This document shows, piece by piece, positions 1 to 12,400 of a DNA stretch of 64,000 bases. The stretch lies in assembly GCF_019279795.1 (NCBI RefSeq), contig NC_056725.1, positions 1,747,972,126-1,748,036,125 of the forward strand, read 5' to 3'. This DNA comes from Protopterus annectens. Its lineage: Eukaryota > Chordata > Ceratodontiformes > Protopteridae. A program made the translations under genes and the position numbers. The notes beneath the pieces are model-generated. The model saw only the letters and a program-made list of their open reading frames with translations. It was not told the origin of the DNA and did not search any database. Position 1 is the first letter of the stretch. Every line of letters starts with the position of its first letter.

Positions 1-2697
1 AGGGCCAAAACACTAAAGGTGGAGGAGTGTCCATATTCACCAAAGATATTCACACCTCCAGGCTAGTTGCCCAAAACAATGCATCTGAAATTCTCCAGGT
101 GCAACTATAACACTAGGTCAGACTAAAATCCAAATTGTGGCTTGCTACAGATCCCCAACCATGCCCCAAGATTCTCACTACACCTTTCTAAACATACTGG
201 AAAATATTAAGATACAAACAAACACCCTAATACTGGGTGATTTCAACTACCCTGCCATTAACTGGGAAAACTGCTCGGGTACCAACAACTTTTCCCAGTG
301 GTTCTTGGAATTCATAAATTCCAATGCCATGGATCAATTAATCCATTGTCCCACCAGGGTCTCCAATATCCTAGACCTAGTCATTACCAACATGGGAGAT
401 GCTCCACACCAGTGGTCACCCCCTCATTGGTCAGGTCTGACCATAAGCTAATCACCCTTGACATTCACATCCCACCCCACCCCACCCCCCAGTAAGGAAA
501 CTTCCGTAAAAAATTTCTCCAAAGCCAACTTCATGCTACTCAAGTCAGAAGTAACATACTTCATGACACCCGTGCAGATGGGAGCTGAAAGTTCGACTGC
601 TGAATCCTACACTAAGGCACTGTACGAGCACATCCACTCGTGCATGAATCGTGCCATCCCAAATAGAACCAAGATGCTCTTCTCCAAAAAAAGGAAGCCA
701 ATCTGGTGGTCCCCCTGCCATAAACAAACTGTACAACAGAAGGAAGAAACTGTTGTACAAAAGAGGAAAATCCCAGGATGCAAAAAACTCCCTTACCAGC
801 CTCAGTAAGAAGCTGAGATCCCTCATAAAATCCTCTAAAGCTAGTTACGAAAATAAAATTGTCAAAGATTCCAAAGACAACTACAAGGCATTCTATAGTT
901 ATGTCAGTAATCTAAATGGCAATGCTCAGATCTGCTCTGAGCTACAACAAAATGACATTAAATGTACTGATCCCAAGGATATTGCCAATATCCTGACAGA
1001 TCGCTTTAGTGCCATCTTCACCCCCTCTCACCCCCTAAAGGGCCCTTCCATCTCAATACCAAAAAATTGCCAAATTCCGGTAATCTCGGCCACACAGGTA
1101 GAAACCACACTCTCCAAAGCTAAGACTACAGCGTCCATGGGACCAGATGACATCCCAGGCTATGTACTACATGAACTACAAAATGAACTGGCACCTCACC
1201 TAAGAGTCATGTTTAATCATAGCCTCACTTCAGGCTTCATGCCCACTAGGTGGCGCACAGCTACAGAAATCCCACTCCACAAGTGGGGATCCACTTTGGA
1301 TCCCAGGAACTTCCATCCCATCAGTCTCTGATCTGCAAGGGCATGGAACGCATTATCATGGAACTTATAAACAAAGACACTGGCAACCTTCAAAAACTGG
1401 ACCCCACCCAGTTTGGGTTCGTGAAGGGCCGATCCTGTCTCCTGAATCTGATTGACTTCTTCAAATCAGTCTCCAGAGCTGTGGACAAGGGTAAGGCGGT
1501 CCACACAGCCTATCTGGACCTCGCCAAGGCCTTTGACACCATTCCCCACTCTGGAATCATAGATAAACTTACTGAGCTGGGCATAAATCCCTATGTAACT
1601 CGATGGGTTGCCAACTGGCTTACTGACCAGAACCCAGACTGTAAAAGTAGCCGACTCCAAATCCAGCTCCAGACAAGTGACAAGTGGAGTACCTCAGGGT
1701 TCAGTTCTGGGACCACTCTTGTTTGGCATCTACTTCTCTGAAGTACATGCCAACACTAAGGGACTCTGGCTAACAAAGTTCACAGATGACTGCAAACTGG
1801 GAGTCATTATTGAATCCCCAAATTATGTGGATATTCTACAAATGGGCCATACAGAAACAGATGCTTGATGCCAGAGCCAAGAAATGTATAGTTATCCCCT
1901 TTGGGAAAAAACATGTACCCATGAAATACCACATAGGTGGCAGTACGCTATAAACACCGAAAGTGTGATGAGAAACTTAGGGACACAGGTGGACAGTGGT
2001 CTCACCTTTGATAACCACATCACCACAGCAGTCAGGAAATCATTCTGTGTGACACACCTCATCACTAAGGGCTTTTCATCCAGAAAAAAAGGAGGCCATT
2101 GTCCCACTGTACTCATCCCTCATTAGACCCATTATAGAGTACAGCGCCCCATTTGGTATGTACCTCACAAGACATCTGCAACAGCTGGAAAGTCCGCAGA
2201 AATACATCACTAATCACAGGCCTAAAGCAGGTGCCCTATGCTGACCATCTAAAAAAAACTCCAGCTAATACTCTGTGGCATATCGTCTACTCAGAGGCGA
2301 TCTTTGCTTAAGATACAAGGCTATGTCAAACCCGGAGCTGTTGGACATACTCCACTTAAAGAAATCCCAATCCCTCAGAGCCACGCGCTCCAGGGATGTA
2401 AACCTTGTCATCACAATGAACAAAACATGCTGGAGGGATATGTTCCTGACCCAGAGACTCCCCATACTCTGGAATAGACTGCCCATACATGTCAAACAGA
2501 GCACCTCCTTAGCCCTCTTCAAAAGAAACCTTAACGATTGGAGGGGAGATAGGAAATTCACCCTGGGGATCACATCAGTCGCCCTGCTAGACAGGGGTCC
2601 AGGGAAGTAAATATTCTGGGAAGAAATATCCAGGGAATTGTTATGGGTAGGCTTGTATACGCACTAGCGCCGATAGCCTAGTACCAACCTATGAGTA
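1..2697 (+). mobile_element. CR1-family LINE, copy 1 (5' end outside window)
   Basis: A non-LTR retrotransposon whose ORF2 protein nicks DNA and reverse-transcribes its own RNA. The window opens inside the endonuclease domain: the motif GDFNYPAINW lies near 235-265 and SDHKLITLDI near 435-460. The reverse transcriptase follows from about 651. It shows KGRSCLLNLIDFF near 1427, the motif-A stretch DLAKAFDTIPH near 1517, GVPQGSVLGPLLF near 1695 and the catalytic FTDD box at 1779-1790. The conserved C-terminal region ends at a TAA near 2608. The copy is dead: the reading frame shifts at about 110, 450, 700, 1330, 1690 and 1870. The 3' end carries AGCCTAGTACC followed by CTATGA-type repeats, a CR1-style terminal signature shared by the other copies at 9448, 51240 and 56370 in this window. 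Confidence 0.9.
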
Positions 2698-3187
2698 GTG
2701 GAAATAATTAAATATTTATTAGCGAAGATAGAAATTTCTTCTGAAGTTAGCTAGCGAGTGGGACAGAGTGAAAGTGGAATTTAAAAATGGGTTAGAAATA
2801 AAAGAAAAAGGCTGTTTAAGATACTGACTAAAGAGATAGAGTTTCTAGCCTTTCTTTGTAGCTCAGTGTTGTTAAGCCTGAAGTCTGCTTAGGAACTTCT
2901 GGGGCTTCTGTCATTATTTGATGTAGTGAGTGAGATGCATCCTGAATGGGACACTGTATTCTATAATTGATCTAGTCAGCTCTAAATATAAGGGAATTAT
3001 ACCTTTGAATTGGATGATGTGCCTTTGGCTGTTACTTGTGTTAAACAGAAGGACTTTCTGACTGTAGTTGTCACATGATGATTGAAGGAGTGGGAACTAC
3101 AACCCAGGTCACTGATTGCATTTTCATTCAGTATTGGAGTATTGCCTGTATTGTATGTTGAGGGCAGGAGTTGTTAGCTAAATATAA
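2698..3187. other. Unannotated intronic sequence
   Basis: I see no coding sequence, RNA gene or repeat structure here. It is AT-rich and probably IGF2R intron or unrecognisably old repeat. Confidence 0.4.
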
Positions 3188-3800
3188 TGATGGTACACTT
3201 ACCTCATTTAGTTTGAGCACACTTCAGTACACCAGGCATTAATTATGGCATGTTCTTTATGCAGGGTATAGGTGTCGGGGTGGACCTTGATGCTAACACC
3301 TAGTTTACAGTAATCAGTGATGTACAGCTGGCCCTTCTCCTGGAAACCCTGCACTGCAACAAACCAATGAACACTGAGCTAGGTGTCATGCACTTTTCAG
3401 TGATACCTGATAGTGGCTGGGTTGAAGAGCTGGCATCTAAGGCACCTCTCAGGATCACGGTCCAGGTCCAGAAGGAAGAGGTGGTTCTTGTAGTATTCTA
3501 AGGTGGTGATCTGATGTCCGTAGTAGCAGTATTTCTTATGGTTCATAGGGTTGGTGAACAAACTCAAAACCTATTAGCCACTGAGGAGCTTGATGCCCTG
3601 AATCCCATGTTGGAACTTGTGGGTACTCATACACTCATTCAGTTCCTTCTGAAGACATACATTGATGGACTGTGTGTAAGAGTGGGGGAGTTTATTCCTT
3701 ACATGTGATAGCTTTTGAGGTACGTTATCACATTTCATTGCATGGATAATACTAATTTTTAATTGAAGCCAAGTGCCCACTTGAATTCCGGTCACCAGTT
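3188..3800 (-). pseudogene. Possible antisense LINE reverse-transcriptase remnant
   Basis: Read on the minus strand, two overlapping frames give a continuous protein-like string. Near 3310-3240 there is a stretch YITDYCKLGVSIKV followed by a spaced NAWC. This resembles the motif-C block (FADDCKLG...) and downstream region of the CR1 copies in this window. The segment upstream on the minus strand (3795-3574, containing LPHSYTQSINVCLQKE) is an open frame of 73 codons that I do not recognise. Several in-frame stops show it is not functional. It may be one old LINE fragment or two unrelated pieces; the assignment is tentative. Confidence 0.3.
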
Positions 3801-4184
3801 AGGTATTAGCAAAGGATTTTGAATAGTAATAGGTCCCTTAGTGCTCTATATAATAGGTAGAGGTCTCATCTAAGAAGCCAAGAGAATATTAAGAAGAGAG
3901 AATTTCTCTCGTATTTTGCTAAAAGTGTTGAGGTTCTCTGATTTGTTGTATGAGGAATTTTTACACCATCTCTAGCTGTACAAAATTTATGAATAGGTTA
4001 CTGAACAGCATATTTTATTGTGTATTTACTTTGATAAGAGCTGTTTAAAGTGGGAAAGTTACCTCTCTGATATCTCTCTCAACCCCATCGAGAATCTGGT
4101 GGGCAACTCCTTATGCTTCATGGACAGTAGTGGCTATAAGGGCATTAAATAAAAGGCCATCATCTTGAAGGTCTTGAAGGTATT
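3801..4184. other. Unannotated intronic sequence
   Basis: Nothing recognisable on either strand. Confidence 0.35.
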
Positions 4185-4658
4185 CTACTTTGTCACCTTT
4201 CTGCGGTCAACCATGAGGAATGTGTGACACCTTTTTGTCAAATGCCAGAATGCTGCATTTTTGGACACTGAAGGCAAGGTCATTTCTACTTCACTATTCT
4301 TAAGCATTAAGTGCTGTCTAAAGGTTGGTGTTGTCAGCAGAGTTAAGGACAGTGTACCCAAGTTTGCAACCATCTGTATAATTTCTGAGCAAGACAATGG
4401 AATCAGTTTTGATAGCTGAGAAAAAGATGAATAATAGGAGTTGTCAAAGAACAGGGTCATGAGAGACTCTGCTGATGACTGAGGATGGTGAGGACAGGAG
4501 GCCTATGGTACTTACCTGTTGTATAAGACCATACAGCCAACTGTGGATCAAGTTATTATGGCTTTGTTTATCTTTACTTCTCTGAGATTATGTACAATAT
4601 GGTTATAAGGTTTACTATCAGCTGCATAGATAAGATGGACCTTCATCCAGGTGGTGGT

Positions 4659-4738
<80 letters not shown>

Positions 4739-5010
4739 AGCACAAAAAATGGCATTAAACATAAGAGGTGTATCTTTATAAAACCATACTTTGTTTGGTC
4801 ATGAGAGGTATATTTCCTGTCTCTCTCTACCACTTTGCACATTAAGCCTGTGAGGCTGATGAGTGCAATAATTGAAGTCTGTGGAAGGGCCTTCATTGTG
4901 GATAAGGATCACAGTAGCCTGCTTCCAGATGTGAGAGACATAGCCAGTTTTAATACTCTGTTAAGAATTTGTGTAAAGGGGTATACTAGGCTATTTTTGA
5001 TTGCACAAAT
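4185..5010 (-). pseudogene. Diverged CR1/L2-type reverse transcriptase fragment
   Basis: On the minus strand, near 4980-4850, the translation reads IWKQATVILIHNEGPSTD followed by a degenerate form of NYRPISLTSL-CK. This is the RT block that links 'WK.A.V.PLHKGG' to 'NYRPISL' in CR1/L2-type LINEs. Further along, near 4640-4560, there is a degraded motif A (VHLIYAADSKPYNHIVHN), and near 4365-4335 a motif-C-like TDGCKLG. The order (finger, motif A, motif C) is correct for a minus-strand LINE. The frame changes repeatedly and the (CA)n microsatellite sits between the first two blocks. It is an old, non-functional fragment; the exact clade is unresolved. Confidence 0.55.
4661..4734 (+). repeat. 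(CA)37 microsatellite
   Basis: Seventy-four bases of uninterrupted CA dinucleotide inside the antisense LINE remnant. The open frames through it on both strands (poly-HT and poly-VC) are artefacts of the repeat. Confidence 0.98.
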
Positions 5011-5399
5011 TTGGCTTATTGGTAGGTAATATGGTCCTATGGAAAGTACAGTTGTGTAAGTAAACTTACTATAACAGTATTACTTGTATGTTCAAATAAG
5101 CAGTAAAAAAGGATTAGATCTCAAAGAAACCATGTTTCTATGGAAAACAATATAAGGTTGGCCCACCATAAGCACTTGCAGTTCATATACTTCTCTTGCA
5201 GAGGTCAAAGCGATCAGTAAAACTGTTTTCCATGTTAATAACCTCATATCAGTCAGTTAAGCTGATGCAAATAGAGTATTAACTTTTCAAACACAAAATT
5301 AAGATACAAGGAGGAGACACCAGTTTTCTTGGAGTATTCTTATATTGTGACCCCTTTAAAAAAAATTAACATGAGAATGCATTGAAAGAGGGGAATCTG
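5011..5399. other. Unannotated; may hold the degraded 3' part of the antisense DIRS
   Basis: No clear coding match. By position this would correspond to the C-terminal half of the tyrosine recombinase of the antisense DIRS copy A, but I cannot see its HxxR or Tyr motifs. Confidence 0.3.
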
Positions 5400-6198
5400 T
5401 AGGGTAACATGCTGAACTGGGTGTCATATGATCCTTGATAGAGGAGAAAACAGGCCATAGGATAGTGACTCACAAATATTGCAAAACCAAAGAAATACTA
5501 GCCCGGAAAGGGTGCTGGTTACTTTGGTGGCACTAAATAGAAAGCATTTTCTATTTGCTTATATATGGTTTTCTAGTAGCAAGTCTTCTTGCCTCCATTA
5601 GTTCCTGCTGCATGCCCTTCATTAACAGTTACCTAAAAGGTATTAAGTGCCTATCATCCAGCCGATTGTTTGGAGTCGGATGAATTGAACACCTCTGTTC
5701 TTGTATGCGTAAATTCAGTCTGTGAGGAAGCTTGTGGTAATTACCCCTGGCCAATTCCAAAAGAAGAGAGAACCACTGTTGCTTAGACCAGAAGGGAGTC
5801 ACCACATTGTTCTTTGGGGGATTCCTTCTGAATCTTCAGTAATTCCCTAGATATCAGTGGAAAAGGATACAGGAACATTCCTGTCCAAGGAAAAGAAAAT
5901 GCATTTGTCTTCCAGACCTTCTTGCATGGAGTCTTGGAGTAGAATTTTGATGGTTGATTGTTTGTAAAGGAGGCAAAAAGGTCCACATGAGGAACTCCCC
6001 ACACAAGTGGATCAAATTTTGGTAGATCCCTTGATTTGACATCCATTTGTGAGGGTCTGCTTTTGTCCTTCTCAGCTTGTCTGCCACACAGTTTTGCTCT
6101 GATGGAATGTAGGATGTCTGTAGAGTGACATTGTGCTGTAAAGCTGTATCCCATGCTACCATGGCTTCTCTGCATAGGTAACAAGATCCTTGCATTTG

Positions 6199-6415
6199 CT
6201 TGTTTATGTACCACATCACTGTGCTGTTTGTAACTATTTGTGTTTGTTCATGTACCACAGCACTGTGGTACTGTGACTACTTGTGCTTGTTCATGTACCA
6301 TATCACTGCGGTATTGTCTATAAGTACTTGTGTTTGTTCATGTACCACAGCACTGTGGGGCTGTGACTACTTGTGCTTGTTCATCACTGTGGTATTGTCT
6401 GTGACTGCTTGAAGT
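6199..6415 (-). repeat. 44-47-bp minisatellite within DIRS RNase H region
   Basis: About five tandem units begin at positions 6202, 6246, 6289, 6336 and 6379, each with GTTCATGTACC (GTTTATGTACC in the first; the last is shortened). On the minus strand, each unit contains a version of the DIRS RNase H motif TVMWYINKQ, so the array arose by tandem duplication of this short coding stretch after the element died. Confidence 0.85.
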
Positions 6416-7417
6416 CATGAGGACCAGTAATTGTTCAGAGAGTTGCGAGCCTTGATAACAGCTACCCTTTAATGTTTATGTACTTATCTTTCTTGTCCCA
6501 TAGAACTTGCACTTTTATCCTTCTGGAAGCTGTTCCCTAAGTGAAGTGTGAGGCATTTGTTATGACTGACTGCTTTGAAGTAGGAGGGGAGATGTGGATT
6601 CAGGGATATTTCTTGTCTCCACAAGTGATTTATCTTTTCACAAATTCCAGAAATGGAATTTGAAGAGATAATGGATGCTAGTGCTGGGACTATGTGGAGT
6701 CTTGCAAGAGGTATCATGAGAATCCTGGATGCCAGGAGACCCAGAATCCTGAGGTATTCCCTCACAGTGACTGAAGTCTGCGTAGGAAACCCCTGGAATA
6801 GATCTAACTATAGATCTATTTTTCCTATGACAGAAAAGCTCTTTGTAATGAGGTGTATAGTAGGTACTCCCAAAAACCCAATCCTGTGTGATGGAGTCAA
6901 AAAATATGTTTGAATTTTATCTTGGAATCCCAGTCTGTGCAGGAGATCTCTCACCCAAGTGAGAGATTCCTGATATTTTGAAAAAGACAAGCAAGTTGCC
7001 TTAATATTGAAAAATGTGGATACCCTGTAGCTGCAATGGGCTATGACAAGAGCTAGATACTTTGTGAACACTCTTGGTGCAATGGATAGCCGAAAGGGTC
7101 AAGACAGAAAACTGATAATGTGATCCAGATACACACAACCTTAAGAAATGCCTGGCAGTTGGATAAATAGGAATGTGATGATATGCATCTTTCAAATCTA
7201 ACGTTACTAAAAAAAGCTGAAATGATGAAGGGATAACAGGTTGAAAAGTAAATGCATTTTGAACTTGGACACCAGCACAAACCAATTTAGGAATGAAAGA
7301 TCCAAAATTGCTGTCCAGCCTTTTTTTCCTTTGGCACTAAAAACATTCTTAAATAAAATCTCTTTCCAAAATGGGAAGGAGGAACTGATTACCCCCTGAA
7401 ACAGCATGTGTTGTAAG

Positions 7418-8147
7418 GGGTCACCTTTAAAATCTCGAAATCGCGTTTGCCCGAAACGGAATCCGACGGGACGAGAATACCGAAAACGCAGATGACCGAA
7501 AAGTTGAGAACCCGACGGACTCAGTAAGTGTGCGATCGAGTGAGGGATTTAGTGTTAGGGAGCGGACAGGTAAGTGTGCGATAGTGAGGGACTGTGGGTT
7601 AGGGGTGGGTTAAGTGAGTTAGGGTTAGGGTGCAGGTAGGGTGTGTGTGCGATGGTGAGGGACTGTGGGTTAGGGGTGGGTTAAGTGAGTTAGGGTTAGG
7701 GTGCAGATAGGGTGTGTGTGCGATGGTGAGGGACTGTGGGTTAGGGACTCGGTAAGTGTGCGATCGAGTGAGGGATTTGGTGTTAGGGAGCGGACAGGTA
7801 AGTGTGCGATAGTGAGGGACTGTGGGTTAGGGGTGGGTTAAGTGAGTTAGGGTTAGGGTGCAGGTAGGGTGTGTGTGCGATGGTGAGGGACTGTGGGTTA
7901 GGGGTGGGTTAAGTGAGTTAGGGTTAGGGTGCAGGTAGGGTAAGTGTGCGGTAGTGTCGGACCTTAGGGTTAGGGTTTGGGTTAGGGATAGTGCATATGT
8001 TATGTAGTGTATTGTGTTGTTTACATGTAGTGTGTTGGTGTAATGGTTTTCGGTGTTTTGCGTTGTCGGCGTTTTATGTTTTCGGTCGTTTCTTTTCGGT
8101 CATTAGTGTTTCGGGCAAACGCGGTTTCGAGGTTTTAAAGGTGATCC
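7418..8147. mobile_element. TIR element M1 (730 bp) with TTAGGG-like core
   Basis: The ends form 40-bp terminal inverted repeats (7418-7457 and 8108-8147) that differ at three positions; they start GGGTCACCTTTAAAA and GGATCACCTTTAAAA. The element is flanked by a perfect 8-bp target duplication GTTGTAAG (7410-7417 and 8148-8155). Removing the element and one duplication rejoins the antisense DIRS sequence. It encodes no protein, so it is non-autonomous. The 8-bp duplication fits hAT or Merlin-type cut-and-paste transposition, but the termini do not let me decide. Confidence 0.9.
7518..7980 (+). repeat. Tandem array with 70-bp units and 228-bp higher-order period
   Basis: Units contain GGGTTAGGGGTGGGTTAAG and GAGTTAGGGTTAGGGTGCAG. 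The basic unit is about 70 bp, and a variant (GGACTCRGTAAGTGTGCGAT...) recurs at 7517 and 7745, giving a 228-bp higher-order period. TTAGGG occurs repeatedly but never as a long pure run. The whole array lies inside TIR element M1. Confidence 0.9.
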
Positions 8148-9095
8148 GTTGTAAGACAGGATGAAAGAGAAGGGTTTGGTCTTATCTGGCAGATAAGGAG
8201 GAATTCTCTGGGAAGGAATAATTTCCTCCCACTGACATATATACCTTAGCTGGATCAGTTTCAGAACACATTTGTGTTAATCAATCTGTTGCCAAAGACA
8301 TAATTGGAGATTTAGACTTTGCGAAAGGGATGAGGAATTGTCAGAGTGGGAGGAGGTGACAAAGTCCCTTAAATAGTTATTCTGCCTTAAATGACTGTCC
8401 TTTAATCTGGGGGGGGGTCCAGCTTTCTTTTTGGAGCCTCCCTACCTATGATTTTTTAAATGTCTGTTTACCATCACTTTGCTTAGACTGTTAATTTTAT
8501 TTCTTACCAAAACTGGAGGGGAGAGCACAAAATCATTTGGAAAATTTAGATGAGGACTGAAAATCTGAGGCTTCCTGACTCATCTTACCTCCTTCATCAC
8601 ATCGTTGATTACCTGTGCAGCACAAGGTCCAAAAGCCAAATCTTTATTCAAAGGGAAATTCAAAATCTCATTTTTGTATATTTTCTGGATTTTGAGAATC
8701 GGGCAAACCTTGTCACTGTACCAGTGGCAACAGCCCTGGAAACAGTATATACAGAGTGATAAACACACTTTAAACAGTGATTAGTGATCTGAGAAATGGT
8801 AGAAACTAAACAACACAAAGCAGTTTTTCCCCCTCACAATAGGAAACTGCAGCTAAAACAGTCATCATACTTTCACAATTAGTCAAAATAAGCATTAACA
8901 CATGAGCCTGACTTTTCAAAATTCTAAAAATCAGTGTTGCAGAAGCATGCACTTTTTCCCCCAAACTTGTCAGTCTGGTAAAAAAAATCCAAGCAGCAAT
9001 AGATCTCCGAATTATTTTAACAACTTGGTGACGCTCTGCCTGTTTAGAGTTGTGCTGTAAGGCAACATCTTGTAATGATGACCACAGCAATCATT

Positions 9096-9447
9096 TTACT
9101 TTTGAAATGGTCAGAATTCATTTTAAGACAACAGTAAATTCAAACCCTACTACAAACATTAGCTAGTTTTAACAGGCAGCGAAGAAACAGACGAAATAAA
9201 AGGAAGGCAGTAGTTGCTGCACCACTAAATAAATGTTTTGTAATAGATAAACATTTGTAATATATTATATTAACATTTTGACTCAGATGTGCTCCATTGA
9301 AGGGACTACTGAGGAATGTGTAAAACGGAAGTGTGGTGGATGAACAACATAAAGTTAGAGTGTGTGCTTTAAAGTGTTTTGTCTAAAGAGGGCATTGGCA
9401 TAAGTGTCACAGTTTAAAAATCAGTACACAAGTTAGAGGTAAAATCT
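9096..9447. other. Unannotated, between DIRS A and CR1 copy 2
   Basis: AT-rich sequence. It may be the promoter end of the antisense DIRS A, but I cannot see the terminal repeat. Confidence 0.3.
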
Positions 9448-12400
9448 CATAGGGTTCATAGGATTTTACTAGGCTAACAACCACCAGGGTCTTTATAAGC
9501 CTAGTAATACAGCCCAACCTAGTTTTGTTCCTGTATACCTTGGATGTTGGTAGGGTGGGATATGTTAGTAAGGAGGTAGCTAAGAGTTATCTAAGTGGTA
9601 CGTTAGCTGAGGATTAATTTACTTACTATCGACCTCTGTCCATCTGAGACATGGGGGCCAGACCTGGAGTGAATTTGTGATTTCCCGTCCAGTGATTAAG
9701 ATTGCTTTGAATAGAGTCAGAGATGAACTCTGCTTCACATGGATGGGAAGCCTGTTTTGTAGCATGGGGATCCTTTGAGGCACTTATTGGTCTTTCTCCA
9801 GCATGTTCTGTTTATGTCTCGGACAAAGTCCATGTGTTTGGACCTAGTGTTTCTGGTGCTATTTTTTGCAGATGTGCAAGAGATCATCAAAGATGTTTTT
9901 GAGAATGCCTTGTATGCTAGGCATAGATTGCCTCTGAGTAACTATTAAGGAGACAGAGCCTTAAGGCGATCTATGTAGAACAGGGTATTCATACCCTGGA
10001 TTCTCCTGGTGAGGAACCTTTGAGGGCATTCCAGCTGTTGCAAGTGTCTGCTTAGGTACATGCCAAAAGGGGCATGGTACTCAATGAAGGGTCTGATAAG
10101 GGCTGAGTAGAGTGGCACTTTAACATCCCTGGACTCGAATGGCATACCTGTACTTATGGGATGGGTAACATAGAATTATTTTTTGCTATCTTGGCTACAT
10201 GTTGGACGAAGGCCAGATCACTGTCCACATATGTTCCCAGATCTCTAACTGCCTGGTTAGCACTTAGGGGTGTTTTATTGGTGGAGTAATTAGTTCGAGT
10301 GGATAATTTCCCAAAGGGCTCTATAATACATTTCTTAGCATTGTGTTTTAATTTGTGGCTTTGATAACAGTTATTTGTCTGTGTTAACCCCTCTTGTGGG
10401 ATGCTAGTGTCATGAGGGAATCTATGATGGCTTTCAATTTACAGTCTTTTGTAAACTTGGAGAGCCAAAGGGATTTGATATTAGCCTTGCCTTTTGAGAA
10501 GTAGATTCCAAACAGGAGCAGGTCAAAATGGAGCCTTGGCGTACTCTACTGGTGACCATTCTCTTGGTGGAGATGGTGTCACCAATCTGAACTTCTTGGA
10601 TCCTATCTGTGAACCAGGTGGCAGTCCAGTGAATTGTGTAGAGATTTATCCCCAGATGAGAGAGTTTGTCAACAGTACCCGAGTTTGATATTGTATCAAA
10701 AGCCTTTGTCAGACCAAGGCGGGTAATATGCACTGTTTTACTATCATCCATTGCCTTGGTGACCCTCTCAAAGAAGACTACCAGGTTAAATAGGTAAGAC
10801 CATCCTTCCTTTCACAAAGCCAAACTGGGATGTGTCTAGTGTCTGTAGGTTTCCAGTGCCCTTGTTGATCATTTCCATGATAATTTGTTCCATGATTTTG
10901 CATATTAGGCTTGTCAGACTGATGGGTCTGTAGTTCCTGGGGCCAGTTGTTGGCCCTCCGTTATGAAGAGCGGTGACCATTGCAGTCTTCCATTTACCAA
11001 GTGCATAAACTGTTTTGAGAGTGTAGTTGAAGAATGTCTCAAGCGACCCTGATAGGTCATGTTTAAGGCTATTTGGGAGGTGACCGTGGATGAAGCTGGG
11101 GCCCACTGAGTCAATGTTTTTGGCCTTAGCAAGTGCCCCAGGTCCTGCTCCATGTTGATAGTTAGGGGGGTATACTAGAAAGGATTTCACAGGGGATGGT
11201 GGGAGGTGCAGTTAGAGCCCAATGTATCAGCCAGATTCACTACATTTCCCTGGTCAGTGAAGGTGGTGCCATTTCCCACCAGTTCTGTATACTGCTGAGT
11301 GTTACCTTTAAGGTTCCTGACATAGTTGAAGAAGGCCTTGTGATTGTCCTTAGCCTGGGTTGCTATCCGGTCCTTGTAATTGGCCTTGTTGGACTTTATT
11401 AGAACTCATCTTTCTTGTTTAGTTGAATCAGAGAGTTCTTGTCTCTGATTTTGGTCATGACTTTTTTCTTTTGTTCATATACCCTGTTGAAGTAAAGATT
11501 CCACCAATGGAGTTTATTTTTGTTTTTTAATGTGGGCTTGCTTCTAGTAGATAAGGCAGCCTCAGTGCAGCCATTTACATGTTTGCACAGGGTTTCTGTA
11601 AATAGTTTTGCATAGGTAACTGTATTCTCTAGGGTTTTAGGGAACCTCAAGTTTTGACACATTGATTCTTAATCAGATGTGGTTTGCTTTAGAATAGTTC
11701 TTAACTGTTATGGGTTTATTTGGATTTTCCGGGTTGATTTTTAATTTAAAGACAACATCGTTGTGATTAGAAGTCACCAATGAAGATGTGACACAGGAGT
11801 GTGTGCAATACTCTCCCATGCTGTTGACTACCTGGTTCAGTATGTTTGATCATTATGTATGATTGCACTGTGCACTCTTTCTGGTCCAGAGTGTTTATGT
11901 TAAAGTCCAGGAAACCTCTGTCTGTAAATTAGAGGCAGTGCACATTTCCTAGTCTATACAGGTGAAGGTGAATTTGCCCATTAATAGAGTATTTGGTTGG
12001 ATGGTATGTACCATAGTAGGTCTAGGTATGACTTTTGAGATTCATGGGTCATGTAGCTGGCTAGGGTATGGTAAGAGCATTGTCAGTGGTGACTTGGAGG
12101 TGGATGAACTCCAGAGCATCATCCTGTTTAACCAACATGGAGCTGTATTTCTTGCTAACGTAGATGGAGAAACCTCCACTTTTAGCCTAGCAGCACTGAT
12201 GTCTACATTACCCAGATTGAAAACAGCTTGTAGGCTCTTTAGTTTCTTGTTTAGGCTGCTAGCATTGAGCAGTAGCACCTTAAGGTTGCTTGGAGTTTTT
12301 CTTGCTACATTGGTAGTTTTGATATTTTGACTTGACTAAAAAAGGCTCTAAGGTGGTGGATAAAGTTTTAGCCAGTATCCGAAAGCCCAGCAGAGACAGG

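Larger units (their letters stand above)
5400..9095 (-). mobile_element. DIRS retrotransposon, old antisense copy A
   Basis: A tyrosine-recombinase retrotransposon remnant read right to left. Gag-like sequence lies at 9090-8806, with GEKVHASATLIFRIL matching GKKVYTSATLAIRAL of copies C and D. Reverse transcriptase follows at 7407-6500 (AILDLSFLN; then DLKDAYHHIPI at 7190-7160; then LDARRPRIL-type antisense shadow). RNase H lies at 6260-5900, with TVMWYINKQ and IPSEQNCVADKL. The start of the recombinase is at about 5620-5540 (QELMEARRLATRKPY, equivalent to ILEARRPSTRKSY in copy D). Frameshifts and stops are frequent, so it is much older than copies D and G. The 730-bp TIR element at 7418-8147 splits it upstream of the RT. 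Confidence 0.8.

Noticed and set aside
3188-3800. Host gene pseudogene on the minus strand
   Set aside because: Part of it fits the CR1 motif-C region. The rest has no recognised family, splice sites or continuous frame, so I list it only as a tentative LINE remnant.
4548-4896. Open frames of 63-78 codons through poly-VC / poly-HT
   Set aside because: They are translations of the (CA)37 microsatellite, not genes.
7518-7980. Interstitial telomere or chromosome-end fusion point
   Set aside because: The TTAGGG motifs are interspersed in longer 70-bp units and the whole array is inside a TIR element with a target duplication, so a transposition origin explains it.
7518-7980. CRISPR-like spaced repeats
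   Set aside because: Units are continuous tandem repeats without unique spacers, and the genome is clearly eukaryotic.
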